Positions 43,816 to 52,919 are shown, numbered from the stretch's first letter. The stretch: 64,000 bases of DNA from Burkholderia sp. MS389 (GCF_016899425.1 NZ_CP045996.1:558001-622000), one strand, 5' to 3'. Numbers and translations are program-made. The notes: generated by a model from the sequence alone, not told the origin.

Positions 43816-43842
43816 CCGAGGGGGCGTTTACCGCCCCCTCGG
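43816..43842 (+). terminator. Intrinsic terminator candidate after the MFS gene
   Basis: CCGAGGGGGCG (43816-43826) pairs perfectly with CGCCCCCTCGG (43832-43842) around TTTAC. The plus side continues AAAACA, so on the minus strand the stem would be preceded by a T-run and on the plus strand it acts mainly through stem strength. Confidence 0.6.
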
Positions 43843-43850
43843 AAAACACG

Positions 43851-43884
43851 AACGGCTTCGTCGAATCGCACGAAGCCGTTTTTA
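43851..43884. terminator. Bidirectional intrinsic terminator between convergent genes
   Basis: AACGGCTTCGT (43851-43861) pairs perfectly with ACGAAGCCGTT (43870-43880) around an 8-base loop, followed by TTTA on the plus strand. On the minus strand the stem is followed by CGTGTTTTCC. It can stop both the MFS transcript and the converging monooxygenase transcript. Confidence 0.8.
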
Positions 43885-43937
43885 CTGAAGCCGGTCGCCG
43901 CGCGAATGCGGACAGACCGGCTTCGATATATGACGCG

Positions 43938-45338
43938 TCAAGCGCTGACCGCTTCCCGCTCGGCCGCGCGCTTGACCTGTTCGATATCGCGAAACTGCGC
44001 GGCCGGATGTTCGTCCGGCAACCGCGCCGAGCCGCCGAACAGTTTTTCGCGCAGCGTGCCCGGCGCATACGCGGTCGGATACGCGCCACGGCGCTGCAGT
44101 TCGGGCACGAGATAGCGCACGACGTCCTCGAAGGTTTCATGCGCGACCGCATACGCGAGATTGAAGCCGTCCACGTCGGTCGCGGCGACCCATTCCTGCA
44201 GGATGTCCGCGACGGTCGCCGCCGACCCGACGAACACCGGGCCCATCCCGCCGATGCCGCCCCACGCCGCCAGCGCCTCGATCGTCCACGCGGTGTCGCC
44301 GCCCGACAGGTGTTCGACCGCGGACACGATTGCATTCGTTTCGACGCGCCTGACGGGATCGGTCGGCGCGTACTGGCCGAAGTCGATGCCGGTCCAGCCC
44401 GACATGAACACCAGCGAGCCGTCGTACGACACATAGCGGCGATACTCGTCGAACTTGGCCTGCGCCTTCTCGTCGGTCTCGTCGACGATCACCGTGACGA
44501 GGTTGTAGATCAGCACCTTCGCCGGATCGCGCCCGGCTGCCGCGGCCTGTGCACGCACGTCGGCCACGTAGCGCGCGAGCTGGTCGCGGGTCGGCGCGGC
44601 GACGAACACGCATTCGGCGTGCTGCGCGGCGAACGCCTTGCCGGGGCCCGACGCGCCGGCCTGGAACAGCACCGGCGTGCGCTGCGGCGACGGCTCGCAC
44701 AGGTGATAGCCGGGCACGTCGAAGAAGCGGCCCTTGTGGCCGATCTCGTGCACTTTCTCCGGATGCGTGAACACACGGCCGTCGCGATCGCGCACCACCG
44801 CGCCATCTTCCCAGCTGCCCTCGAACAGCTTGTACAGCACCTCGACGTATTCGGCCGCGACCGCATAGCGGTCGTCGTGCGTGCGCAGCCCGTGATCGCC
44901 GACGTTCTTCGCGCCGCTCTCCAGGTACGACGTGACGATATTCCACGCGAGCCGGCCCTTCGTGTGATGGTCGGCGGTCGACAGCCGGCGCGCGAACGTG
45001 TACGGGTGCTCGAACGTCGTCGACGCGGTGATGCCGATGCCGAGATGCTCGGTCGCCATCGCGATCGGCGCGGCCAGTTGCAGCGGATCGTTGACCGGGA
45101 TCTGCGCGGCCTGGTGCAGCGCGTGATAGTTGCTGCCCTTGTACACGTCGTAATAGCCGATCACGTCCGCGATGAAGATCGCATCGAAGATCCCGCGTTC
45201 GAGCACGCGCGCGAGGTCGGTCCAGTAGTCGAGATCCTTGTACTGCCACGAGCGGTCGCGCGGATGCGCCCACAGGCCGGGAGATTGATGGCCCACGCAA
45301 TTCATCTCGAATGCGTTGAAGCGAATGGTCTTGCTCAT
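43938..45338 (-). CDS. FMN-dependent monooxygenase, NtaA/SnaA/DszA family
   Basis: A 466-residue bacterial luciferase-like (LLM) monooxygenase. Family blocks are WTDLARVLERGIFDAIFIADVIGYYDVYKG, TASTTFEHPYTFARRLSTADHHTKGRLAWNIVTSYL, HYAVAAEYVEVLYKLFEGSW-like text and PVLFQAGASGPGKAFAAQHAECVF. Such enzymes use reduced FMN and O2 on sulfones, sulfides or chelators (DszA, DmoA, NtaA). It starts inside the stop of the upstream acyl-CoA-dehydrogenase-like gene (ATGA), so the two are coupled. No reductase lies in the operon. Organosulfur scavenging is the likely role. Confidence 0.87.
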   Translation of the reverse strand: MSKTIRFNAFEMNCVGHQSPGLWAHPRDRSWQYKDLDYWTDLARVLERGIFDAIFIADVIGYYDVYKGSNYHALHQAAQIPVNDPLQLAAPIAMATEHLGIGITASTTFEHPYTFARRLSTADHHTKGRLAWNIVTSYLESGAKNVGDHGLRTHDDRYAVAAEYVEVLYKLFEGSWEDGAVVRDRDGRVFTHPEKVHEIGHKGRFFDVPGYHLCEPSPQRTPVLFQAGASGPGKAFAAQHAECVFVAAPTRDQLARYVADVRAQAAAAGRDPAKVLIYNLVTVIVDETDEKAQAKFDEYRRYVSYDGSLVFMSGWTGIDFGQYAPTDPVRRVETNAIVSAVEHLSGGDTAWTIEALAAWGGIGGMGPVFVGSAATVADILQEWVAATDVDGFNLAYAVAHETFEDVVRYLVPELQRRGAYPTAYAPGTLREKLFGGSARLPDEHPAAQFRDIEQVKRAAEREAVSA

Positions 45339-46606
45339 TGCGCGACCCTCGTTTCCGCTGCGGTGTCGGTATTGGCGCCCGCACCGCTGCCCACGCGCCA
45401 GACGAACGGCGGCGTACGGCCGTTGATGATCCAGTCGCCGACGATGCGCGCCTTGTACACGAGCGGGTTGTGCGACGACACCGTGCGCGCGTTGCGCCAG
45501 TGGCGATCGAGCGCGGTCGTGCTGCGGGTCGCGGATGCGCCGAGCGCGTCGAACAGGCGCGTCGCCGCGCGCAGCACGAGTTCGGACACGACGAGCTGGC
45601 TCTGCGCGGATTCGATTTCGGCCGCGACGTTCGCGGCCTGCTCGGCCGCTTCGTCGCCGCCGAAGCGCGCTTCGTACGCGTGCTGAAGCGGCTGCGCGGC
45701 GCGCAGCGCGAGCGCGTCGGCCGCGTATGCCCATGACGCGATCTCGCCGATCACCTGCTGCAGCTGGGCGTCGTCGCCCGCACGCTGCGCATTGCCGTGG
45801 CTGTAGACGCGCGTGCGGTTGCGCACGAGCTCGCCCGCATCGCGCACGATCGCGTGGCCGATGCCGGCCAGCGTCGCGACGTGGAACAACTGGTAGAACG
45901 CGGTCTGGTACTTGAAGCGGCGCGCGAAATCGATCACGTTGTCCGCGTCGACCGCCGCATTCTCGAAACGCGTCGTGCCGCTACCGGTGGTGGTCTGGCC
46001 GAAGCCGTCCCAGTCGTCGTCGCGGATCACGCCGGGCTGCGCGGTCGCGACGGCGACGATCACGTCGCTGCCGTCGTGCGCGCGCTGCGCGAACACGTCG
46101 ATCCAGTCGGCGAACAGGCTGCCGGTGCTGTAGAACTTCCGGCCGTTCAGCACGAGCCGGCCGTTCTGCTCCGACACCTTGGTGACGGTCTGGCCGAGCG
46201 GTACGTCGCCGGCTTCCGACCACGCATTGCCGACGAGCTGGCCGCTCGCGAAGCGGTCGAACCAGGTCGTGCGCTGCGGCCCGGGCGTCGCGTTCAGCCA
46301 GTCCTCGACGAACGCGAAATGCCCGCGTAACGCCTGCGGCAAATTGGAATCGGCGGCGGCGAGCTCGGTCAGCAGCCGGAACAACTGCGGCAGCGATGCG
46401 CCTGCGCCGCCGGCGCTTGCCGGCAGCCGGATCGCGCCAAAGCCTGCCGACTTCAGCCAGCCGATCGCCTCGTGGGGTAGTTCGCGGTTGCGTTCGCGCT
46501 CGGCGGTGCCGGCGGCGATACGCTCGAAGATCGGCCGGAACCGGCTCGCGAGCGCGTCGTAATCGGTACCGGTGGAAAGGTCGGGAGCTGCGTGCGACGA
46601 AGTCAT
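45335..46606 (-). CDS. Acyl-CoA dehydrogenase-like flavin monooxygenase, DszC/SfnB type
   Basis: A 423-residue protein with the acyl-CoA dehydrogenase fold. The N-terminal helical domain includes LPHEAIGWLKSAGFGAIRLPASAGGAG. The middle beta domain has AWSEAGDVPLGQTVTKV, LNGRKFYSTGSLFADWIDVFA and DDWDGFGQTTTGSGTTRFENAAV. The C-terminal helical domain carries RSTTALDRHWRNARTVSSHNPLVYK. Family members (DszC, SfnB) oxygenate sulfur compounds with reduced flavin instead of dehydrogenating CoA esters. GAGGAAATCCGC precedes ATG 46606. It is divergent from a second enzyme of the same family at 46900. Confidence 0.87.
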   Translation of the reverse strand: MTSSHAAPDLSTGTDYDALASRFRPIFERIAAGTAERERNRELPHEAIGWLKSAGFGAIRLPASAGGAGASLPQLFRLLTELAAADSNLPQALRGHFAFVEDWLNATPGPQRTTWFDRFASGQLVGNAWSEAGDVPLGQTVTKVSEQNGRLVLNGRKFYSTGSLFADWIDVFAQRAHDGSDVIVAVATAQPGVIRDDDWDGFGQTTTGSGTTRFENAAVDADNVIDFARRFKYQTAFYQLFHVATLAGIGHAIVRDAGELVRNRTRVYSHGNAQRAGDDAQLQQVIGEIASWAYAADALALRAAQPLQHAYEARFGGDEAAEQAANVAAEIESAQSQLVVSELVLRAATRLFDALGASATRSTTALDRHWRNARTVSSHNPLVYKARIVGDWIINGRTPPFVWRVGSGAGANTDTAAETRVAQ

Positions 46607-46899
46607 GCGGATTTCCTCGAAGGGCGGGGCCGTGTGCGCCGGGAGCCCAGTATAGGAAGCGCGATGCAAGCGTTCCAATAACGGATTCTCAGATCGTTAT
46701 CGTCGCTGCGTATTACCGAGACCCGCGCGGGGACGTATCGACGTTCTCGCGTCCATTGCGACGTCGAAGCGCCGATTCACCTGCATCCATTGCGACGTCG
46801 TTTGTTCTCCAAAGGAATATCGTTTCGAGAATCGCTCGGTTTCCCGGTCCGCGCGGCGCTGCTAGATTGAATGCTTTCGCCATTCGACAGGAGAACCCG
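46607..46899. promoter_or_regulatory. Divergent promoter region of the sulfur genes, with 15-base direct repeats
   Basis: On the minus strand TTGGAA and TATACT are 18 bases apart (within 46653-46682) and form a good sigma-70-type promoter for the 46606 operon. TCCATTGCGACGTCG occurs twice on the plus strand (46752-46766 and 46786-46800), 34 bases start to start. This is about three helical turns and could be a regulator site such as one for CysB or SfnR. A TAGATT -10-like element lies at about 46862. Confidence 0.5.
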
Positions 46900-48138
46900 A
46901 TGTCAGACACGAGCGCGACGATTCAGGATCGGCCGGCCGATGCACAACCACAGCTGGCGCGTGTGATTGCGGATGATGCGGAAGCGATCGCGGTCGCGCA
47001 TGCGCTGGCGCAACGTCTCGCGCAAGGGGCCGCCGAGCGCGATCGAGAACGCCGGCTGCCGCGTGAGGAAATCGAATGGTTCTCGCAGTCGGGGCTGTGG
47101 GCGATCACGGTGCCGAAGGCGTACGGCGGCGCAGGCGTGTCGCACGTGACGCTCACCGAGGTGATCAAGATCGTCGCCGCGGCCGATGCGTCGCTCGGGC
47201 AGCTTCCGCAGAATCATTTCGGGCTGATCGACGTGATCACGCTCGTCGGCACCGACGCGCAGAAGCGTCATTTCTTCGCCGAAGTGCTGAGCGGCAAGCG
47301 GTTCGGCAACGGATTCTCGGAGAAGGGCACGAAGCACGTGCTCGACCTGAAGACGCGCGTGCGGCGCGACGGCGACGACTATGTGGTCGACGGCACGAAG
47401 TTCTATTCGACCGGCGCGCTGTTCGCGCACTACGTGCCGGTGCTCGGGCTCGACGACGCGCAGCAGGCCTGGCTCGCGTACGTGCCGCAACCGACGCCGG
47501 GGCTGACCGTGATCGACGACTGGTCGGGATTCGGGCAGCGCACGACCGCGAGCGGCACGGTCGTGCTCGACGCGGTGCGCATCCCCGCGTCGCACGTGCT
47601 GCCCGCGCAGCGCGTGTCGGACGTGCCGACGCTCAACGGCCCGCTGTCGCAGATCATCCAGGCGGCGATCGACGCGGGCATCGCGAAGGCGGCGATCGAC
47701 GATACGCTCGCGTTCGTGCGGACCCGCACGCGGCCGTGGGTCGACAGTGGCGTCGAGCGGGCGGTGGACGATCCGCTGACGATCCGCGAAATCGGCCGGC
47801 TGCATATCCAGCTGCATGCGGCCGACGCGTTGCTCGAACGCGCGGCGCGCACGCTCGACGAGATCGCGGCAAAGGGTGACGTGACCGAAGACGACGTCGC
47901 GCGGGCGTCCGTCGCGGTCGGCGAAGCGAAGGTGCTGACGACCGAGGTCGCGTTGCTCGCCGGCGAGAAGCTGTTCGAGCTGGCCGGCACGCAGTCGACG
48001 CTCGCCGAGCACAACCTCGACCGGCATTGGCGCAATGCGCGCACGCATACGCTGCACGACCCGGTGCGCTGGAAATATCACCTCGTCGGCAATTACTACC
48101 TGAACGGCGCGCGCCCGGCGCGGCATGCGTGGAATTGA
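46900..48138 (+). CDS. sfnB: SfnB-family sulfur acquisition oxidoreductase
   Basis: A 412-residue acyl-CoA-dehydrogenase-fold protein of the SfnB/DszC group. Blocks are LPREEIEWFSQSGLWAITVPKAYGGAGVS, NGFSEKGTKHVLDLKTRV, VDGTKFYSTGALFAHYVPV, DDWSGFGQRTTASGTVVLDAVRIP and LAEHNLDRHWRNARTHTLHDPVRWKYH. SfnB-type proteins are made under sulfate limitation and act with the SfnG/DszA flavin monooxygenases. It is a paralogue of the 45335 protein, transcribed the other way. CAGGAGAACCCG precedes the ATG at 46900. Confidence 0.85.
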   Translation: MSDTSATIQDRPADAQPQLARVIADDAEAIAVAHALAQRLAQGAAERDRERRLPREEIEWFSQSGLWAITVPKAYGGAGVSHVTLTEVIKIVAAADASLGQLPQNHFGLIDVITLVGTDAQKRHFFAEVLSGKRFGNGFSEKGTKHVLDLKTRVRRDGDDYVVDGTKFYSTGALFAHYVPVLGLDDAQQAWLAYVPQPTPGLTVIDDWSGFGQRTTASGTVVLDAVRIPASHVLPAQRVSDVPTLNGPLSQIIQAAIDAGIAKAAIDDTLAFVRTRTRPWVDSGVERAVDDPLTIREIGRLHIQLHAADALLERAARTLDEIAAKGDVTEDDVARASVAVGEAKVLTTEVALLAGEKLFELAGTQSTLAEHNLDRHWRNARTHTLHDPVRWKYHLVGNYYLNGARPARHAWN

Positions 48139-48286
48139 ACAGTCCGCGGCAAGCGAGGCGGGCGCCGAGGATCGGTGACGCGCCCATGCCACGGGCTGCG
48201 CCGCGCCGCTCAAGCCAGCGGATCGTCAAAAGTATGTTCTCGTGGCGACGAAGGCGACGTCCGCGATGTGCACCGCACGACGGCGA

Positions 48287-48300
48287 TTGACGCAGGTCAA
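48287..48300. promoter_or_regulatory. FNR/ANR-type box upstream of the lipoprotein gene
   Basis: TTGACGCAGGTCAA is a perfect dyad (TTGAC-N4-GTCAA) close to the FNR/ANR consensus TTGAT-N4-ATCAA. Its centre is about 104 bases upstream of ATG 48397. Confidence 0.6.
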
Positions 48301-48396
48301 CCGCATTCGCGCCGCCGGCAATACAGTGGACTCCGGCGCTTGCATGACGCGGCGCCCGATGGCGCGCGCAAGTCGCCGCGTGATGAGGCATGGGCA

Positions 48397-48864
48397 ATGA
48401 AACATCCGACGTGGGCGATCGGGGCTGCGCTCGCGCTGGGCGCTTGCGCCGGTATGAGCCAGGAGGCGGCGTTCCGGTCGACCGAGACGCCATTGCTGGC
48501 GGCACGAGAGGCTGCAGCGCTGCACTGTTCGACGGCACCCGAATGCGACCGTGCATGGCAGCTCGCACGGCGCTACGTCGACGCACGTTCGTCGACCCGT
48601 ATCACGCGATTCAGTGAGGACCGGATCGAAACCGCGCAACCGCATTTCGCCGGAGAAGTCTATCTGTGGGCATCGCGCACGGCATCGGGCGACGGCGGCG
48701 CGGTGATTCGGCTCAAGGCGATGTGCAAGGGCATGTACGGCACCGACGGCGGCCCCGGCTGGCAATACGATGCATGCGTGTCGAAGATTCTTGAAATCGA
48801 GCGGGGCTTCGCGGCGTACGAGCGCCCGCCGGACACGCCGGCGCTGCCGGTCGACCCTCGCTAA
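48397..48864 (+). CDS. Putative lipoprotein of unknown function
   Basis: A 155-residue protein. The N-terminus MKHPTWAIGAALALGACAGM carries a lipobox (LGAC, Cys17), so it is probably a lipoprotein. The mature part has four further cysteines (HCSTAPEC, MCKG, DACVS) and an ends-in-Pro tail. ARRYVDARSSTRITRFSEDRIETA and the spacing of the cysteines are seen in small uncharacterised Burkholderia proteins, as far as I recall. It opens the block of FNR-box genes. No strong ribosome site is visible. Confidence 0.68.
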   Translation: MKHPTWAIGAALALGACAGMSQEAAFRSTETPLLAAREAAALHCSTAPECDRAWQLARRYVDARSSTRITRFSEDRIETAQPHFAGEVYLWASRTASGDGGAVIRLKAMCKGMYGTDGGPGWQYDACVSKILEIERGFAAYERPPDTPALPVDPR

Positions 48865-48902
48865 TCGGCGCCGTCCGCGCCGGCGCATACCGCTTCGAAC
48901 CG

Positions 48903-48916
48903 TTGACTTCGGTCAA
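48903..48916. promoter_or_regulatory. FNR/ANR-type box upstream of the first uspA
   Basis: TTGACTTCGGTCAA is a perfect dyad of the FNR/ANR type. Its centre lies about 84 bases before ATG 48994, a spacing that allows class II activation with a 40-base leader. Confidence 0.65.
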
Positions 48917-48993
48917 CGCAGGTTTCCGGCGAGCGCTGATGATGAAACAACGCCGAACGTCACCGGCGCGTCCAGTCATCCAGCGAGGTAGGT

Positions 48994-49467
48994 ATGTACA
49001 CGAACATCATGGTCGCCGTGGACGGCAGTCCTTCGTCGAGTCAGGCGCTTGAAGAGGGCCTGAAGGTTGCCCGGTCCTGCGGCGCGCGCGTGTTCGCCGT
49101 TTTCGTCGTCGACCAATCGCTTCTGATCACGTACGCCGGACGCATGAACCCGGATGCGCTGCTCGACGAAGTCCGGCGCGATGGCGCGGCGGTGCTGCGA
49201 AGCGCGGAACGGGCCATCTCGCATGCGGCCGTCAACGGCGATACCGAAATCGTCGAGACCGAACCCGGCCAGGATATCGCTGAACGGCTGCAACGCTATG
49301 TCGTCGAACGGTCGATCGATCTCGCGGTGGTCGGCACGCACGGCCGGCGCGGCGTCCGTCGGCTGGTCCTCGGCAGCGTAGCCGAACGCTTTCTGCGCGG
49401 ATCGCGTTGCCCGGTCCTGCTCGTACGCGGCGACGATGCCGCGCCTGCTGCCGTCGCGGCAGCCTAG
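48994..49467 (+). CDS. Universal stress protein, single domain
   Basis: A 157-residue UspA-fold protein. MYTNIMVAVDGSPSSSQAL carries the N-terminal strand and Asp. The ATP-binding signature is VVGTHGRRGVRRLVLGSVAERFLRGSRCPVLLV (G-x2-G-x9-G-S/T pattern), so it is of the nucleotide-binding type. Cytoplasmic, and predicted to help survival under low oxygen or starvation. It has an FNR-type box upstream and starts 130 bases after the lipoprotein gene. GAGGTAGGT precedes the ATG. Confidence 0.92.
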   Translation: MYTNIMVAVDGSPSSSQALEEGLKVARSCGARVFAVFVVDQSLLITYAGRMNPDALLDEVRRDGAAVLRSAERAISHAAVNGDTEIVETEPGQDIAERLQRYVVERSIDLAVVGTHGRRGVRRLVLGSVAERFLRGSRCPVLLVRGDDAAPAAVAAA

Positions 49468-49518
49468 GGTCGCCGCGCCCGATACCGGGTCGGCCCGCCA
49501 TCTGCCCAAGGGATCGTC

Positions 49519-49794
49519 ATGCCGATAACTTTTCCTTCCGAACCGCCGACGTATTGCGGCCAGGACCCGGCGCTGGCCTTTCCGGCCGTGGTCGAAGGCC
49601 GCCGCGTGCGCTGCGTGATCACCGCGGAAGCGCTGGAAGACCACTTCCGGGCGGCATCGTCGCGCGAACAGGATCTCGTCGATGCATTCGCACGCCATCG
49701 CCCCGCGATCGAACGCGCGGCGCGCTGCCTGCTCGAGGAGATGGACGGCAGGCCGATCCTGCTTCACAGCGGATTTTTCCGGTTCTGTACCTGA
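49519..49794 (+). CDS. DUF1488 family protein
   Basis: A 91-residue protein. FPAVVEGRRVRCVITAEALEDHFRA and ALFRHRPAIERAA-like helices match the short DUF1488 family, whose function is unknown. AAGGGATCG precedes the ATG. It follows the uspA gene by 51 bases and probably shares its transcript. It is followed by a 298-base spacer that contains another FNR-type box. Confidence 0.72.
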   Translation: MPITFPSEPPTYCGQDPALAFPAVVEGRRVRCVITAEALEDHFRAASSREQDLVDAFARHRPAIERAARCLLEEMDGRPILLHSGFFRFCT

Positions 49795-50005
49795 TCGCGC
49801 CGGGTCGTCGACGCGTATCAAGCGCGTGACGGTGCGAGCGGATACGCCGATTTCTGAAGCGTCCTTCGTCCTTCGTCCGTTGTGCGACACGCGATGTCGC
49901 GCGAGTCCGATCCGCATCGGGGCGCCGCGCTGGCGGGACGAAAGCGCGGGCCGCGTGCCCGCCATTCGACGAAGTGCGAACCCGGCGGCGACTGCAACGC
50001 ATCCG

Positions 50006-50019
50006 TTGACCTGCATCAG
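50006..50019. promoter_or_regulatory. FNR/ANR-type box upstream of the BON-domain gene
   Basis: TTGACCTGCATCAG matches TTGAY-N4-ATCAA with one mismatch at the last base. Its centre is about 80 bases upstream of ATG 50093, similar to the other boxes in this block. Confidence 0.55.
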
Positions 50020-50092
50020 CAACGGGCGGCCGCGTGTGTGCAAATCTGGTCGTGTATGGCGGACAAGCGCGCCGCGGCTCTCGGGAGTACAG

Positions 50093-50746
50093 ATGATGAA
50101 AACCGACAAGCAGTTGAAGCAGGACGTTCAGGACGAACTGGAATCCGACCCGGCAATCGATGCGACACGAATCGGTGTCGAGGTCTCCGACCGGATCGTG
50201 ACGCTTTCGGGTCACCCGCCGAGCTATGCGGAGAAACTCGCGATCGAGCGCGCGGCGAACCGCGTGGCCGGTGTCAAGGCGCTCGTCGTCGACATGACCG
50301 TGCATCTGCCGAACGACGACATCCGTACCGACGAGGACATCGCGAATGCCGTGCGCTCGGTGCTGCACTGGACGGTCGGGCTGCATGACGACGCGGTCAA
50401 GGTGCAGGTCGAACACGGCTGGATCACGCTGTCCGGCAAGGTCGAATGGGCCTACCAGAGCCATCTGGCCGTGCGCGCGATCTCGCAGATGCGCAGCGTG
50501 ACCGGCGTGACCGACCACATCGTCGTGCAGGGGGCGGTCGGCTCGGCCGACATCGGCGGCAACATCAAGCGCGCGATCATGCGCCACGCGGAGCGCGAGG
50601 CGAAACACATTGCGGTCGAGGTGCGCGACGGCACCGTTCGGTTGTCCGGCAAGGTCGGCTCGTTCTCCGAACGCAAGGCCGTGCGCGGCGCGGCGTGGTC
50701 GGCGCGTGGCGTGCGCGCCGTCGTCGACGACCTGGTCGTCGAGTAA
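50093..50746 (+). CDS. Triple BON-domain protein
   Basis: A 217-residue protein made of three BON domains at about residues 6-75, 82-150 and 155-217. Each has a beta-strand with VEVSDRIVTLSG, VQVEHGWITLSG or VEVRDGTVRLSG, followed by a helix and V-x-x-V-x-x-V-x-D. BON domains bind phospholipid or act in envelope stress (OsmY-like). This one lacks a signal peptide, so it may stay in the cytoplasm. GGGAG lies 6 bases before ATG 50093. A second ATG follows directly. Confidence 0.88.
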   Translation: MMKTDKQLKQDVQDELESDPAIDATRIGVEVSDRIVTLSGHPPSYAEKLAIERAANRVAGVKALVVDMTVHLPNDDIRTDEDIANAVRSVLHWTVGLHDDAVKVQVEHGWITLSGKVEWAYQSHLAVRAISQMRSVTGVTDHIVVQGAVGSADIGGNIKRAIMRHAEREAKHIAVEVRDGTVRLSGKVGSFSERKAVRGAAWSARGVRAVVDDLVVE

Positions 50747-50819
50747 GGCCGGCGGACTGAAGCCGGCCGCTCCTCCCGGCCGGATGCGATACGCGCGGCG
50801 GCCGCCCGTCTTCAAGCGT

Positions 50820-52586
50820 CTAGCCGCCCTTCCTTTTCCGCGCGGGCGGCGATGACGCCGGGCGCATGCGGTGTTCGCCCGCGCCCGCGTGCTCGCCTTT
50901 CCGCTGGACGTGATGCGCCACGGCATCGGTCACGGTCGGAAAGAAGCTGGCGGCGCCGAACACGTCGAACAGCCCGTAGGCGCGCAGGCGATCTTTCACC
51001 GGCCCCTTCATTTCCGCGAAGTTCAACGCGATGCGTTGCTCGCGGAGTTCTTCGCACAGCGCGACGAGCCGGTCTGCCGCGCTGACGTCGATATCGGTGA
51101 CGGGCTCCGCGGCGACGACGATACGCGCGACCGGGCATGCCGAGCGCGCGATTGCCGCGTGCAGATGCTCGCAGAAGATCTCGACGTTCGCATAGAAGAG
51201 CGGTGCGTCCCAGCGGAACAGCACGAGGCCCGGGATTTGCACGGCGTCCGGATGGCGTGTGATGTCGTGATAGCCGCGCACGCCTGACAGCCGACCAAGC
51301 ACGGCATCGTACGGGTGCCAGGCACGCCACACGAACGACAGCAGCGACAGCGCGCTGGCGAGCAGGATGCCGGGAACGACACCCACGCTGATCACGCCGG
51401 CAAGGCACAGGACCGAAATCAGGCATTCGCCGCGGCGCATCCGGTACAGCCGGACGACGCTGCGGACGTCGGCGATGCCGAACGCCGCGTAGATCACGAC
51501 TCCGGCCAGCGCCGCGCGCGGGACGACCGTCAGCAGCGTCGGCGCGGCAATGAGCAGTATCGCGATGCATGCGGCCGCGACGAGATGGGCGACCTGGCTC
51601 TGCGCGCCGGCGGCGATCGCCACCGGCGTGCGGGACGCGCTGCTGCTGACCGCGCAGCCCTGCGTCACGCCCGCCAGCAGATTCGCCGCGCCCAATGCGA
51701 TCAGTTCCTGGTTGCGGTCCGGCGTGTCGCCCGCACGCACGGAAAGCGCACGCGACAGCATGCTGATGTCGGCGAACGACACCAGCGCCACGGCGATCGC
51801 ACCGGACGCGAGCGCGCTCAGGTCGGCGAGCGAGACAGCCGGAAGGTGCGGGGTGGGCGCACCGGCCGGCAAGGCGCCGACCGTGGCGATGCCGTGCAAC
51901 GGCAACACGCGTGCGGCCAGGGTCGCCGCGAGCACGGCGATCAATACGCCGGGCCAGCGAGGTATCACGCGCTTCATCAGGAAAATGGCCGCCAGAACAC
52001 CGACACCGAGCAGGCAGGCAGTGGGTGAAAACCGGCGGTCGACGAGGGCATGCATGATGTGCGGGACGCTGGCGAACACGTCGCCGCCCGATGCGGTCAT
52101 GCCGAACAGCTCGGGCAGGCGGCCGATCGCGAGCGTGATCGCAATGCCGTTCAGATACCCGTACTGGATCGGGCGCGACAGCAGGTCGGTGACGAAGCCG
52201 AGGCCGAGCGTACCGAGCAGGACGCAGATCGTACCGGCCAACAGCGCCAATGCGCCGGAGAGCGCGATGGCCCGCTGCGGATCATGGTCCGCGAGCGGCG
52301 CGATCGCGCCGGCGATCAGCGCGGCCAATGCCGAATCGGGGCCCAGGACGAGGATGCGGCTCGGGCCGAGTACCGCATAGGCGAGCAATGCCGCGATCGA
52401 CGCATACAGTCCGGTGACGGCCGGCAGGCCGGCCGCCTGCGCGTAGCTCATGCCGACCGGAACCAGCACGGCGGAAAGCGCGATGCCCGCATAGAGATCG
52501 CGCGGTAACCATGCACGCCGGTAGTTCGCGAGCAGCGCCACACCCGGGAACATGCGTGCGATGCGTCCGGAACGGGGCAGGTTCAT
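50820..52586 (-). CDS. SulP-family anion transporter with C-terminal STAS domain
   Basis: A 588-residue membrane protein. About 12-14 membrane segments run from residue 28 to 425, with SAVLVPVGMSYAQAAGLPAVTGLYASI and LVLGPDSALAALIAGAI typical of SulP. The cytoplasmic STAS domain (about 450-560) contains VLFRWDAPLFYANVEIFCEHL and a DISAADRLVALCEELREQRIALNFAEMKGPVKD-like block. SulP proteins carry sulfate, bicarbonate or dicarboxylates. The substrate cannot be chosen here. It is convergent with the BON gene. Confidence 0.9.
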   Translation of the reverse strand: MNLPRSGRIARMFPGVALLANYRRAWLPRDLYAGIALSAVLVPVGMSYAQAAGLPAVTGLYASIAALLAYAVLGPSRILVLGPDSALAALIAGAIAPLADHDPQRAIALSGALALLAGTICVLLGTLGLGFVTDLLSRPIQYGYLNGIAITLAIGRLPELFGMTASGGDVFASVPHIMHALVDRRFSPTACLLGVGVLAAIFLMKRVIPRWPGVLIAVLAATLAARVLPLHGIATVGALPAGAPTPHLPAVSLADLSALASGAIAVALVSFADISMLSRALSVRAGDTPDRNQELIALGAANLLAGVTQGCAVSSSASRTPVAIAAGAQSQVAHLVAAACIAILLIAAPTLLTVVPRAALAGVVIYAAFGIADVRSVVRLYRMRRGECLISVLCLAGVISVGVVPGILLASALSLLSFVWRAWHPYDAVLGRLSGVRGYHDITRHPDAVQIPGLVLFRWDAPLFYANVEIFCEHLHAAIARSACPVARIVVAAEPVTDIDVSAADRLVALCEELREQRIALNFAEMKGPVKDRLRAYGLFDVFGAASFFPTVTDAVAHHVQRKGEHAGAGEHRMRPASSPPARKRKGG

Positions 52587-52694
52587 CGCCGCTTCATCCA
52601 GCGGATATCCGGTAAAAAAGAACTGATCGATCCGGCAGGTGCAGGTTCATCGGCATGGGTGCAGCGCGCGGCACGGAAACGACCGCGCCTGGCT

Positions 52695-52919
52695 TCATGC
52701 AGCCTTGAGCGCCGAAAGTTGCAGCGCCTGCGCGAAACGGGCCAGCGTGGCGATCGATCCCGTCACGCTTTCGTACCGCTCCCGTCCGATCTGGCCGTCG
52801 AGGATCACGAGCATGCCGGCGTCGCGGGCGAGGGCGACCAATGCCAGCGTGTCGAGCGCGGCTGCATCGGACCGACCGGACGGATTGCCTGAATCGGCAA
52901 GCTGGGTAGCGTGTGACAT
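52695..52919 (-). CDS. Small protein of unknown function, 74 residues
   Basis: A 74-residue open frame. The N-terminal third is polar, then DTLALVALARDAGMLVILDGQIGRERYESVTGSIATLARFAQALQLSALKAA is a helix-rich block. There is no signal peptide or membrane anchor. ATCAGGAGAGACGTC before the ATG at 52919 is a good ribosome site. It lies between the LOG gene and the SulP gene on the same strand. I do not recognise the family. Confidence 0.55.
   Translation of the reverse strand: MSHATQLADSGNPSGRSDAAALDTLALVALARDAGMLVILDGQIGRERYESVTGSIATLARFAQALQLSALKAA

Noticed and set aside
46645-46690. Possible sigma-54 promoter upstream of the 46606 sulfur operon
   Set aside because: GG and GC elements are not 10 bases apart. 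A sigma-70-type TTGGAA/TATACT pair fits better.
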